Shown piece by piece: positions 35,690 through 47,039 of a stretch of DNA of 64,000 nucleotides (the first letter of the stretch is position 1; each line of letters begins with the position of its first letter). The translations under genes and the position numbers were made by a program. This DNA comes from Phallus indusiatus (taxonomy: Eukaryota; Basidiomycota; Agaricomycetes; Phallales; Phallaceae): positions 124,001 through 188,000 of the forward strand of contig JAQFWX010000066.1 of the NCBI GenBank assembly GCA_027605045.1. The letters run 5' to 3'. The notes beneath the pieces were generated by a model, which was not told where the DNA came from, made no database searches, and worked only from the letters and a program-made list of their open reading frames with translations.

Positions 35690-36010
35690 CTGGTTGTAGG
35701 AGTCGAGAAAGAGCTCGCCCATTTCAACCGGTTTGGATGACCCAGAGCATTTTAACGAACGCTTCCGAAGGGAGCGCTGCAACTACGGGAAGCAGCCACG
35801 GTCGGACCACGCTAAGAATCTTGGTCCCTATCTCCATCTCGCACCATCTCACACCTTTACTTATACCAGACGATGACCCCTTAACACTTTCTGTATCCGA
35901 CACCCCGATCTCACCGACGGCAATGTCAATAGTTTTGACGAGTCAGACGAGTCCGAGCGGCTCAGGTTACTGGCTGAGTGTTAGTCAAGCATGCGTCAGG
36001 CGTGCGTGCT
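35690..36010 (+). pseudogene. APH-like phosphotransferase fragment
   Basis: Aminoglycoside-phosphotransferase-like kinases are common in agaricomycetes; their substrates are mostly unknown. Readable here: LDDPEHFNERFRRERCNYGK (35734-35793), KNLGPYLHLAP, LLIPDDDPLT in another frame (35855-35885), and the catalytic-loop type motif FCIRHPDLTDGNVN (about 35890-35932), with the Asp and Asn of the HPDxxxxN pattern. A one-base frame change lies between the two halves. Everything N-terminal and C-terminal is missing. Confidence 0.55.
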
Positions 36011-36029
36011 TGACAAAGAGCGGATGAGA

Positions 36030-37480
36030 GGTGAAAAGATAAATGTAATAGTATGGGCTACGTGAGTTTAGTTTTACATGTGTAGGAAGTATGTGCAGTT
36101 GGCTAAGGGTTCTTTCGATGCGAATCCAGCTCCGTCAAAGAAGGAAACGAACCTATAAAACAATGACTGCCCAGATGACAATAGTTGATGGTCGACAGGG
36201 AGGAAAGAAGTAACGTGAATCAAGGTAGGAGTACGGCGCTGTGAGAGAAATGAGCGTGGATGTAAACGAAGGCAGAGAGTCTATACGTTGAGAGCAGGTT
36301 GTTTTTCAAGCTAATCCCAGCTAACTAACGGTGTAGTGACCGAAAAATAGGTCTCGTCAGATAGGGTGACGCTGGGGGATAAATCTCCTGGAGGATACCT
36401 GCAGTCGGTATGAAAGAGAACCCTAATCACAGGATAGAATGAATACATATCATTGCGCGAGAATAAAAAGATCTTACGTGCAATGATTGCTTGAATTCGT
36501 TTTCCCGTAGTGGTAATAGAACAAGCTGACTGTGATGTGTCTTGAACATGTAAAACGACTGGGAATATTGGAGTCTAACGTTGATATTTGTTTTTTTTTT
36601 TTGGTCGACGACGGACTATAATTGATTCAGTAGAAGGTTGCGGGACTTGGGTCGGCAGTAGATTAATGATACTGGTGTCGTTTTCACGAGTTTCGAGTAT
36701 GCTGTATGTCGTGGCATGTTGAGAGTAGCATCAAAATATACTCGATTCAAAATACGAAAATACCAATTTTTCCTATCATTTCCCATCTAGAAGATGTCGA
36801 AGATCAATTTGTGGCTTGGTCGGTAGAGAAGGCGCCAGAACGGCACCAAAGTCCTGCTGAGCTCGCGGGCGCCAAAGCTCATCGCGTGTTGCTCTCCCCG
36901 TCATCGCACTCGAGCTAGGGACATCCTAGCGTCGTTTCTATCATTCCTTCCCTCATTCTTTTGCGCCATCCATCCCACCCTAACGCTCGATACACTCAAC
37001 AGCACAGTCTCGTGTCACTCCGAGTGACGGCGTCCGAATTCGCCGAGCAAGAGCCCGCCCACCCGGCGGTCTTGTTCCGCGTTCTGAGTACAGCTCTTCC
37101 CCCCAACCTACCACGGACACCGTCACGGGGAGCGAGACGAGGCAGGAGCACCGTTGTGCAAGCGGAGCTGCGCGGCATCTGAAAACGGTCTCCTTTATCC
37201 GTCTCTTGAGCGAAAACTACTATGTATCACACTTCTTCCCAGGCGTAGCGCATGAAGAGCATTATTAGACAAGCACTGTTTTATATATGAACTTTCCGTC
37301 GTCGTCGTCGTCATCATCTTCTCAGCACTCGTCGTTGGCCATATTTGACGATTAAACCGCTGAGGCTGCCGCTGCGTTACTCTAAATGCGAGACCCCCAT
37401 TCATACCTGACTTTTCTCATTCGTTTGTCTCTCCGTCGCTGGTATTCACCACACCCAGCTACATTCCTCGTCAAAATCCT
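36030..37480. other. Unassigned
   Basis: No gene recognised. Contains a run of 12 or more T near 36590-36602 and a (GTC/GTCGTC)-type microsatellite near 37298-37318. A 70-codon frame at 36706-36918 plus has some protein-like composition but no family signature. Confidence 0.35.
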
Positions 37481-37499
37481 ACACTTCCAGATCCGCGAT

Positions 37500-39345
37500 A
37501 TTATGTGCCCTCTGAGACAAACGGATTCGTTTCAGCCTCCGGCTCGCGTTCGGGTTCATGTTCGGGCCCAGGTTCAGTTCAATTATCTCTTCCTCATTCA
37601 ACCGACTATGTGCCATCCTCCATCCCTATCATCACCGACCCATTTCCCTTGCACAAACGCAGACGTTCGCTGGTCTCTGATTCTACCGTTGTAGAAGCCC
37701 AACAACCTTCGATAAATAGGGAAAAGCCGTTGACGAAACGCCACCAAGCGAAGAACCCAGCAATAACAAGAGCATTCTGGGGGACGATGGGGCTGTACGC
37801 TGTATTTGCGAACTACAAGGCATGAATAAGTGTTTCGATTAGCCGTCACAACCACTCATTAGTACTCATTATCTCTCCTCCTCTAGTCGACGACGGTTTT
37901 ATGATTCAATGCGAAAGCTGTCAAGTGTGGCACGTATATCCGAATACATCCGAAAACCGTCCCTCAAATTTACCGAGCTCGCCACGCCCTTCTTTTTCGT
38001 CTACAAACACCAAAAAACAAGACCGGTAGAAGAAGAAGCAACTGCGTCGGACGTCCAGCAAAGCTACGTCGAAGCAAAGCAAGTCAACTTCATCTGCATC
38101 GCCTCAGCCGTCACAAACACACCAACCTGTATCCCGACGCTAGTCCAGCACCTCACTCATTTCTCCCAGTCAACCTTACTCCTTCATTTGACTCTCATCC
38201 TCTCAATCCCTATCCAGCGACGAAAGACGAAGTCCTGTCGCTGATAGCACCCTTTGCTCCCATCATTGACTCCACATCCTCGACACCATCCACGTTCTTA
38301 ACCCGCCGCTTCCTTCTCGACAATGAAAAGGCCTTCTGCACATTCTCTATCTACAAATGGACACCTCGACATTTAGATGTTATGCGATGGGTCCGATACC
38401 AAGGTATATATTTTATGACACCACTGTCTCTTCGAATTCTGACGAATCTTACAGTGCGATCATCCCCTTCCACCCGTCATAACGCTTTATTCCGCGAAAG
38501 CTCACCCAGGAGAGCACAACCAGTCGTTTCAGCATACAAGGCTGCTCCCCAATTATCACCTTCAAACGAAAACTTGCGGGCGAAGACGAAGTCAAAAACA
38601 GTTGCGGTTAAGGAAGGAGCTCGGAAAGCCAACATGCCCACCATTAGAAAGCTCAAGAGCATTGCCAAAGAAGCAGGCGTAACTAGTAAACCTGAGGCGA
38701 AAGACATGGACATTGATCAAGATGTTCACAATACGTCCCTTCTATAGGTTTATGAAGATTGTGGAACGGTGGATGCATTGTGGGACGGCAGGTTGAAACG
38801 CGAGTACCGATGGGGCAGTAGACGAAAGTGACCAATGCTTGCAACCTTTTAGAAGTGAAGAAGAGTCTGCCTCACCTCCTGCCCCTGTAATCGCTCCAGT
38901 TCTTGTGGTTCCTCGATCCAGTCATCAAACAAGCGACATCGCCTCTCTCACTAATTTCGCCTATCGCAATGCATCCTCAGGCTATGTTCATTAACCCTGT
39001 CGCTCGCCCGAATCTTCAATCCCACCCAACCTACACACAAGCCTTCTTTCGTCCTGCCCCACAACAGGTGCATAAACCTCATCCACAGGATCAAACATCG
39101 CAATCGTCTATTGGTTCAATAGATAACACAAGTCCGAGACCATAATTGCCGTCACCTTCATCGTCTATCAACTATGTCAACTATGTTTACGGCTACCCAC
39201 CATATCCTTATCTATATCCATACTCGTACGCGCCGTATCAACCTTACGTTGGTAGTACGTCAGTTTCGTCACCAATATCCTCTCTTGCTCCTCCAGCTGC
39301 GGCCACCGATAGTTCAGGTCTTGGAACACTGACTGCTCCCCAGTG
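37500..39345 (+). pseudogene. PHD-finger protein remnant (Set3-like)
   Basis: Basic N-terminal region (37500-37740), then a PHD zinc finger start (a CICELQ-type Cys pair in one frame near 37800-37815) and, after an intron ending CTCTAG near 37887, DDGFMIQCESCQVWH (37893-37936) with the next Cys pair and His. Such fingers bind methylated histone H3 tails. After that the finger is lost in a Ser/Thr-rich stretch. Later exons: STFLTRRFLLDNEKAFCTFS with YKWTPRHLDVMRWV (38292-38397), an intron at 38404-38453, then ENLRAKTKSKTVAV and a Lys-rich helix (38563-38700), and a Tyr/Pro-rich tail (39140-39345). Several frame changes and a TAA at 39143-39145 interrupt it. The precise subfamily is uncertain. 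Confidence 0.5.
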
Positions 39346-39609
39346 ACCATGTCATCTGACGAAGCAACGCCTGTAACATCACCTCTTGCAACTGGTGTCT
39401 GAGAGAAGACGTTAATAAGCTTATGCACAGTGTAGTGAATGAATATACGTACTGTCGTTTTGCAATCTTTCATACTTGTAATGTAAGCTAGAGTCCATAA
39501 GATATATAAGAAAGCCCGATGCAATGCACACATTCCCGGCCATCACGGTTATCGGTTAAAACCTTGGATTGACCTAACCATCGCGAGAATTCAACGTTGT
39601 AGCCATGAC

Positions 39610-40650
39610 AAGAGCTATTTGAAACTTACATTATCTGACAGCGTCTGTAATAGAAACGGATTCAGTAAGGATGTGTTATACATTACGTTGTATATGATGA
39701 ACCTTTTCAGCGATCTGCGATTACGACCGTCAAGTATACCTTCGCCTCCTACTAGACATGTGTACATCAGGGCTTGCTTTATGTTACATTGTCGGGATTA
39801 CTTACTTCCCGAGCAAGAGTTGCTAACTGTCTGACCATAGAATTGACCGTCATTTTAAGGTCGAGCATCTCTCCCCGTACATCGACGTTCACCGTCTTCG
39901 TCAAGTCATGCGCCACAGCCTTGGTAACTTCGACGATGGAGCGCACTTGGTTGGTGAAGTTTGTGGCCATAATATTCTGCATAAATATTAGCGGTCCATT
40001 GGATGGATACAAAGAACACAAGCCGTACATTGATATTGTGTATTAGATCGGCCCATGTGCCTTGGACGTCCGCAACAACAGCTTGCCCGCCAAGAATACC
40101 TTCGGTTCCTACTTCGAGAGCTACACGATTAACTTATGAAGCGATTGTACTAAGTTGGTCGACCATCTTGTTGACCGTGTCCTTGAGCGTTGCCATTTCC
40201 TTCCTCAGACTTGGTAAGCTTTCGACGACATTGAATAGTTTGCGGGCGCTGTTTCATCTTACTATCTTGTTGTTCCTGTGGTGGGACGAAAGTAACCGGC
40301 AGTTCCGTCTCTTGGTAACATTTTCAGAAGGAAAAACTACATAAACTATTAATGCCAGATTCGCCACCCAGAATAGCTGTAGAGCGTACCGGAAGGTGGA
40401 GAGCCAGCTACTGTATCAAGACGTGGCAAAGTAATCCTGATCTCTACCTGATCCCTGATCCGCTGAAGTAGGGGTCTGAAATGAACGAATATGCCAAACG
40501 ACGAAACAAATGCTTTGTGAATAAAACACTAACGAGAGTAGGAAGAGTGTGAAACTTCGTGGGATTCTGAGATGCCAACGGAGCTTTGTTGTTGGGCTTT
40601 GTTGTTCGGGCATGACCTCGATTCATTCCGATATTCCTGCGCAGTCCTTC
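39610..40650 (-). pseudogene. Hybrid histidine kinase fragment, copy c (N-terminal)
   Basis: The N-terminal part of the HAMP-repeat kinase. From the 5' side: a poorly conserved start, LRKEMATLKDTVNKMVDQLS (about 40215-40155), VALEVGTEGILGGQAVVADV with QGTWADL (40130-40055), an intron at 40046-39984, and the next HAMP unit with [35 protein letters not shown] and [16 protein letters not shown] (39970-39795). A stop follows INKMV...STIAS. The 3' flank down to about 39620 aligns with 45761-45920 of copy b, so both derive from one ancestral gene. The remaining HAMP units and all catalytic parts are absent. Confidence 0.8.
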
Positions 40651-40965
40651 CCATTTTTATATCAGTTGCTTGAGAAGAAGATATGGGTTTCGGATTGACT
40701 GGTTTTCCTTTGTTTTACTCGTGGTTTCGATGCGTAGCGGCGCAGAAGCTGTATTTCGTGACGCCGTTGATTCTGTACTATTCATGGGCACGTTTAGCTC
40801 TGCGCGCTCGATTATTAGTCTAGATTTTGAAAAGAATTGTAGAATTATTCACCGAGATTTTGGAATAATTCCGAGACAATACCTAATCGAGGAGAGGTGG
40901 TTAAAGGTGGTACTATAGGCGGCGGTGACGACAAAGGTCAAGAAGAAACGACCGGCAAAGCGAGT

Positions 40966-41892
40966 TCAGACCACATAACAACGCTCCGAAGAGCACAAAT
41001 CAGCTTGATGAAAAGACGCTTCTTCTGATGAAGAAGAACGGGAGTCTTTCACTTTTTCGAACCCGTCTACCTTTGTGTTTAGTATACCGTCGTCGTCGCT
41101 TCGCTCAGCTTCATCGATCATAAACTCGCTCGCAGCTGGGTTGGAATGACGTCGGTTGGGTTGCATTGCCAAGAGAGTATTGTACGCAGGCGACGAAAGA
41201 AATTTGTTCGAGCCATTGTCAGGACTAAAGATCTCGTTGTAGGCCCGAAGGAAGGTATTCAAAGCGTCCAAGTTGGGACCAGAAAGCGAAGCGGATACTG
41301 ACGCGGCATCGTGGTGGTGGTGGTGGTGGTGGTGGTGGTAGTGAGAATGTTATTGGTGATAGTGATGACGCTGATGTGATGGTAATTGCGAGGAGACCGA
41401 TAAGTCGAATGGAGACCTAATCCAGCTCCTTGTCCAGGAATCAACGTCGTCCCACCGATAAACTCCAAATGGCCCACAACACGGTGTTCTTCGCTCAAAA
41501 CCTGGACTAGTTTACGATCCTTCTTGATCGAGTCTTGTCGGGCAGCATAGTCAAGGCTGTTGGAAGTTGGAGGGAGGGGAAGAGACACCGGCAATGGGAT
41601 CGGCTGAGACGACAAAGGAAGGGGTGGTTGAAGAAGACGGATGCTGGTGGCATGGCTGTTGAGATTTGGCTTTTGTGATATTCTTGGGTTGTTTTGATTT
41701 AGAAGGTTTTGGTAATGTAGTAGTTCCTGATGGTGCTGAGTGATGCGTCGGAGAGGATGATGTACTGCGTATGTTATTATTGGAGTCGTTTTGCGAAGTT
41801 TCCGTAATAAATCTTTTTCTTTGACACCCTGTCTTTATCTTTGTCGCGCGAGAGCTTTTTCGTGACGAAGCTGGATAAAGAAACACGATCAA
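40966..41892 (-). other. Uncharacterised gene, possibly intact in part
   Basis: Minus-strand run of protein-like sequence: a Ser/Thr/Pro/Lys-rich start (41892-41560), then NSLDYAARQDSIKKDRKLVQ, VLSEEHRVVGHLEFIGGTTL (41570-41440), a polythreonine tract coded by the trinucleotide repeat at 41311-41339, and DALNTFLRAYNEIFSPDNGS with YNTLLAMQPNRR (41271-41150), ending in an acidic Ser-rich tail at 40966. It needs at least two splice or frame changes (near 41600 and 41270). I do not recognise the family; the composition suggests a nuclear regulator. Confidence 0.4.
41311..41339. repeat. GTG trinucleotide microsatellite
   Basis: 29 bp of near-perfect (GTG)n on plus, coding a Thr run in one minus-strand frame of the uncharacterised gene that contains it. 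Confidence 0.9.
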
Positions 41893-42110
41893 TACGATTC
41901 AAATCATAATTATTCACTATTCACATGTCAAAAAAGGATGGACAAGATCGGGCCACCGAACATGGTGATTATTACGCCCGTGCTCTCAGCACACATGGAA
42001 GGACGCGATGCAATGGTTATGGTGTACGCAGGGGACAATTTAGAACTCAGCGTAGTTTTGCGTCGGCCTCTCCCGAAGCTGTTTTCGGTAACCAAGCCTA
42101 AGTTATCTGT
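41880..42110. repeat. Family C repeat, copy 1
   Basis: About 220 bp with clear similarity to 51500-51800: shared CACGATCAATA-type start, CATGTCAAAAA, GGACAAGATC, GTACGCAG(A/G)GGACAATT and TAGAACTCA(T/G)CGTAG in the same order and orientation. It lies between the uncharacterised gene and the UBP2 copy 2 3' end. Nature unknown. Confidence 0.65.
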
Positions 42111-42150
42111 GGACGGGCCCTAACGGGTAAATACAACACGAACAAAGTTA

Positions 42151-44165
42151 TTAATTTATAAGGGATAAAGAGATATAAGCGTTCCAAGTGCGTACCTTAT
42201 GGCGTGTTAGAGTGTGGATCCATTCACGGTATGCCTGCAACTCTGTTTGAATAATTCTAGATTGCCTCCGCTTTACCGGGTCTGTATTGTCCAAAAACCG
42301 ATTGGCATATAGAGTTTCACTGAACCGCGCTGAGACCGTCGTACAAGTCAAAACCCTCCTCAAACACGTTAACGGGTAGATGGGAAAACACGTCTTCTTT
42401 CTCATGCATGGTAGGGCTGACTACCATCTGACATTGGTATATGAAAAACCCGTTGTCGAATAGTTCCGTAGAATATTCTAAAAAAGGTATGCTATGATGA
42501 CCAACCCTCCACTACAAAAGGTCACATACCTCTTTACAACGCTAGCTTTTTCTTTATCAGCTGAATCCACATCATCGAACCGAAGTGATGCAGTCTCAAT
42601 CTGGAACAAGCAGTTGTCCATACATTCAGCCACGTCGTGTTGCTTTCCTGAAATTTAATAGGGAGCAATCAGTTCTAAACCCACATAAGGCGGCAAAGTC
42701 ATTCCATACCAAACATCATAACTGACTCTGAGTCGACTTCAGTTTTCCTTCGTGGCAGTAAAGGAGTTGGTTTGTTCTCTTTATCTGAACTGTCGAGTAC
42801 GACAGCATCCGTCATCTCCACTTCCTCCGGTTCGTTGACGACAACATTACCACTTCCACTGGGCTGCTTCGCGACTAGAATGAAACCATCGTGGTCAAGC
42901 TCTTTTTGATCAGAGTCACCTTGGTGAGTTAACTGTGACCGACGCTGTTGTTTTCCCAAGACCGACAGTGACGTTGGAAGTGTAGTACTCGGAGAGGTCG
43001 ATATCGATTGTCCGTACACCGGTCCTGTGATCGCTGGTTCATCGACCAGTGTTGCGTCAGTGCTTGCCGAAGAGTCAGTAGCATCATCATTACGGCCTTA
43101 TTCATCCTCCTCTTCGTCTTTGGATGTCACCAATGCCAGTTTAGCCAGCTCAAGTTCCAGTGTGAGAGTTGGTTGTCCAGAATATTCCGGCTCCCAAAAG
43201 AGATTAGCCAGTGCTGCGACGACTGAGGAGAAGAGAGAATGAGGAAGAAGTTCGTAACAAATCGAATGGCAATCTTACACTTTCTAGAACGGACAATCTC
43301 CTTTCACGTAACTAATCTACCACCAACACGATGTCTTCTTCAGGTCATCATCATTGAGCTTGGTATCATTGATTATATTTGAGTGTTAAAGCTTGTCTCG
43401 AGTCCTTGATGGTATAGAAATACTACATGGATACATGAGAAAGTCATTTGAAGAATACAAGGAGAAGCAAACCTGAGGCAGTGAATTAAGATAGCAAGTG
43501 TTGCCTGATTGATTTAATCCTCGAGGCCATTCACGACGAAAAATTTGCTTAGCATCACCAGCTGCAACCAGAATTGAGAAAAAGAGTCAACCGTTCAAAA
43601 GGGTACATGAACGTACGATCGTCACCAGTCTCCGCTACTATCCGCAGACGCTCGCTATCCCGATGCTTCACGATAACACTCAGGACAGCTTGCATCTGTT
43701 GAGAACTAGTAGGTTAATCAATAATCTAGAAAAGTGGACTTTACATTCAATCTCTTAAACAAGCTAAACGAAAGAAGACACAAGTACGAACCCAGAGTTT
43801 ATATATCGTGATTAGCATCTCTTCGTCCACATCAAAAAGAACTTCCAAAGCACCATAGGCTTCCTCGGGGGTCAATTCCGCATTGCTGTCAATTCCGCAT
43901 TGCTGTCAAGAGCTTTTTGCCTGAAGAACGTGCTTGAGCAAGACTGCGCTATGATACGCAACGCCCACGTCAGATCTTTGCGATGGCCTGCCCCGGTAAC
44001 GGTCAACGGGTCCAAATAGACATAGAAATAAGGCTAAAAGAGATTATTTAGACGATAAATAAAATGACAAACAAGCAGTTGACATACCGTGGATTCTTAA
44101 AGTGTCCAGTTTGTCAACGATGAAGTGGTAGGTGCAGTGGCGAAATTGCTGCAGGTGAATCTAAA
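42151..44165 (-). pseudogene. UBP2-type ubiquitin protease fragment, copy 2
   Basis: Minus-strand counterpart of the copy at 6098-7395, longer towards the C-terminus. Readable: YFYVYLDPLTVTGAG (about 44040), LTPEEAYGALEVLFDVDEEM (43870-43810), ERLRI near 43640, the linker with SVLGKQQRRSQLTHQGDSD (42960-42900) and ELDHDGFILVAKQPSGSGN, then KQHDVAECMDNCLFQIETAS (42650-42590, the QHDVxEC motif of this class) and FSETLYANRFLDNTDPVKRR (42330-42270). A 17-nt tandem duplication at 43871-43904 shifts the frame. The cysteine-box exon region (43500-43360) is poorly preserved. The catalytic His end is not seen. Confidence 0.75.
43871..43904. repeat. 17-bp tandem duplication in UBP2 copy 2
   Basis: gtcaattccgcattgct occurs twice back to back. 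The unit is not a multiple of three, so it breaks the reading frame just upstream of the LTPEEAYGALE segment. The equivalent place in copy 1 has a single unit. Confidence 0.85.
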
Positions 44166-45110
44166 CAAACAGGATTTGAACCACTAGAAAGAATGAAAAA
44201 GAGCACAACGCACCTTGACAGTTAAAATAAATGGTGACTAGCCGCTCCGTCTCCGAATTGCTGACTGAAGGGCGATAAATACAGTCAGGAAACGAAATAA
44301 GATGATAAGGGGCGTTTCTAAAGCGAATTTTGTAAAGAAATAATGAAATGTAAAAACGACGAAGGACTAACCCGGGTTAAATGTATTGGTACGAGTAAAA
44401 TTGTCACTGCGTGCACACGATGTCAATAAAAATGACGGTGGGACGGCAGGAAGAACTTGGGTGAATATCAAGCATCTGGACAGAATGGAAAGGTTAGTGA
44501 AACAAAAGGGGTAAACAATACAACACGCCTTTAAAGATAAGACAGCAAGCAGGCCATGCCATCGATGCCCTATGATAAGATATATATCTACAAGGATTAG
44601 TATAAAGACGCACATGGCCTCTAAGTGACTTACCAAAGGGGGCCGTAAGTTGGAGCACGAAAGATAAATGGAAAAAGACTACAAACCAATGATCAGAAAA
44701 GAGCAATAAATGGATAGAAACCGAACAGAGGACTTGCAGCATTTTCCATGAGAGTTATATGGCGATGGATGACGATCGATGGCGGCACAATTGAAATGGT
44801 GGTATACGCGATAGGCTGTTGCTTGGAGGCCCGTTGTAGTTTGTAAGGTTTAACAGGTAGCTAATGACGAAAATGTGCTTAGAAAACTGTTGATAGAGAA
44901 TGAAACACTTGGGGAAAACTCACCCTCGAATGTTTCGCGAGTACATATGGACAATGGCGGAGAGGGAGACAACGGCGGTACAGTGTTTGCGTGGCTGCTT
45001 CTAACAGAAATGTTAGAAAGAAAGAAGGAAAGGAATAATCGCTGTTTTGAGAGCGACGGAATAAATAACTTACTATGAACTGGAAGGGTCATAATGGGAG
45101 TAAATGACGC
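44166..45110 (-). repeat. Family A-like intron-rich segment
   Basis: Pyrimidine-rich on minus, with GTAAG...AG blocks (for example about 44575-44632) like the family A copies. I can match style and short motifs but not long alignable stretches, so membership is tentative. No protein supported. Confidence 0.35.
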
Positions 45111-45149
45111 AACCGTGGGGAAGTCTAGTGGTAACTGGTACCACAGTCA

Positions 45150-45286
45150 CGTTATCACGTGAGTGTTGCGGCCATGCTCGCGTCATAACGTGTCGCGTCT
45201 CGTTTGCCATCACTCTTCCGTTCCTTGATCCTCCCATCTCGTCGCGCAAGTCAGTACTCAATGAGTGACTTTGGCTTCAAAATAAA
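45150..45286 (+). promoter_or_regulatory. Likely promoter of TOP2-like/HK chimera
   Basis: Contains CACGTG (45157-45162 region), CGCGTC and TGTCGCGTC elements, then an A-rich context (AAAATAAA) directly before the ATG at 45287. CGCG-containing elements recur ahead of other genes in the window. Function inferred. Confidence 0.35.
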
Positions 45287-45546
45287 ATGTCAGACTCAGG
45301 CTCTGAAAGTTATGTTCCTGCTTCGAAAAGGTATGTTAGTATTCGGAGGATGCCGCTCTCCCGGTGGGTAATATTCATACTATGTAAGCCAAGGCTCCTC
45401 CCAAATCTGCGAAAGCTCCAGCTAAAGCAGCTCCTACCAAACTTAAAGCAACCGCCACAAAGGCAAAGAAGAAAACAACCAAAGTTTTCGGAGAGATAGA
45501 TGACAATGGTGCTGAACGCATGGATGTTGATACATTGGGGAATTCA
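45287..45546 (+). pseudogene. TOP2-like N-terminal exons
   Basis: Start MSDSGSESYVPASKR, an intron at about 45332-45388, then a Lys/Ala-rich basic stretch (PKSAKAPAKAAPTKLKATAT) and an acidic one (EIDDNGAERMDVDTLGNSDG). This basic-then-acidic leader resembles the N-terminus of fungal DNA topoisomerase II, but the conserved ATPase domain never appears, so the identity is tentative. The exon ends in phase 0 at a GTGAGA donor near 45570 and the next acceptor leads into histidine kinase HAMP sequence, also phase 0. Confidence 0.4.
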
Positions 45547-45636
45547 GATGGGGATAGCGACGCTGAACCGGTGAGAACCTCGTACAGCAACTTTCTTTCT
45601 CGTATCTATTCAACGGATTGCTGATATTCAAATAGA

Positions 45637-46975
45637 ATATGGCTACAAACTTGAACAACCAAGTGCGCTCCGTTGCTGAAGTCGCCAAGGCTGCGGCTCA
45701 GGGTGACTCGACGAAGACTGTCGATGTACAGTCAATTCTATGGTCATACAGCTAGCAACGCTTGTTCAGGAAGTGAGTGGTCCTAACAATGTAGCACAAA
45801 GCAAGCTTCTGATGTACACATGTCTATGTCACTGGTATCTTTTGAAGCTGGAACGGAAGGTATAACCTCTTTACTAAAATTGTTTCTATTGCAGACGCTG
45901 ACAGATAATGTGAGCTTCGACTAGTTCTTGTCATGACTACATTATTGAATTCTTGCGATGGTTAGGTCAGTCCAATAGTATGTTTTTAATACCATCCCGA
46001 GCAACTCTTTCTCTTATCAATGTTTGTAGGCCATACAAAGTGTGTTCTATTGCCGGAGTGACCCAGGCGGTCGCATAGGGGGACTTGACGAAGAAGATCA
46101 AGGGTAACGTTTGAGGAGAAATTTTCGAGCTAAAGGTCCTTTGCCCACTTCAAATACGCCTTGATTGCCTTTCAGGAAACTGTCAATGACATGACCGAAA
46201 GGTTGAGCGTATTCGCTGACGGAGTCGCTAGGTATGTATTACGCAGTTCTCTGTTCTCGTTAGTCAAAGTTAATGCATTACTCAGAGTTGTGTGTAAAGT
46301 CGGTACAAAAGGTAGACTTGGCGTGCAGGCGTCTGCGCCCAATGTCGGTGGAACTTGGAATGTTTCAACCATAACGCTAACGTCATGGTCAGTAATGTAC
46401 GTATTGCGAACCACTTTGATTTCTCGTGTATAATATGGACTCTAGCTTACACTACAAGTCAGAAAGATTGCTAAAGCGACAGTGTACACATCAATTCGTC
46501 ATACTATGTGCAGGTGTATTAACGTCTTCTCCCAGACTGCCGCCGCAAGAGGTCTTACGAAAAAGGCTGTTCTCTGTATCCGGTGAAATACTTGATTTGG
46601 TCAACACCATTAACGACATGGTTGATCAAATTGCCTTCTTCGTCGAACAAGTAGAGAAAGTAGCTAGAGAAGTCGGTACGGAAGGAAAGTTAAGCGTTCA
46701 GGCAGATGTTGGTTGTGTACAAGGGACTTGGAAAGATTATATGGGTCATTTTTATTTTAAGCTGATCCTTATATTCTTATTGTGCTGTCCAGCCTTTCCG
46801 TAAACAAGATGGCTTACGACCTAACGACCCAAGTCCGTGGCTTTGCGCAGATCTCGACAATCGCTATGGATAGCGACTTCACCCGGTTCATTACATGCAT
46901 TACTGTTGAAGCCAGTGGTGAAATGGATTCTCTTTCGAACTCCGTCGTTTGGATTATGTATGCTCTTTGGTTCTG
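45637..46975 (+). pseudogene. Hybrid histidine kinase fragment, copy b (HAMP repeats)
   Basis: Successive HAMP repeats of the group III kinase: NMATNLNNQVRSVAEVAKAA (45639-45700), NSMVIQLATLVQEVSG, a damaged unit near 46040-46110, ETVNDMTERLSVFADGVA (46173-46230), GEILDLVNTINDMVDQIAFF (46583-46640), VEKVAREVGTEGKLSVQADV, and LTTQVRGFAQISTIAMDSDF with VEASGEMDSL (46820-46935). Compared with copy c, about 27-28 nt are deleted at 45727 (the [10 protein letters not shown] part), which shifts the frame; more stops follow near 46077. Similarity ends at about 46935, before the His-kinase core, and MRPL16 sequence begins near 47045. Confidence 0.8.
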
Positions 46976-47039
46976 CACTGATACCTCTAAGGCAAACACT
47001 ATTCTGGTCAATATTCGAGAATGGACAAAGCGGTGGGAG

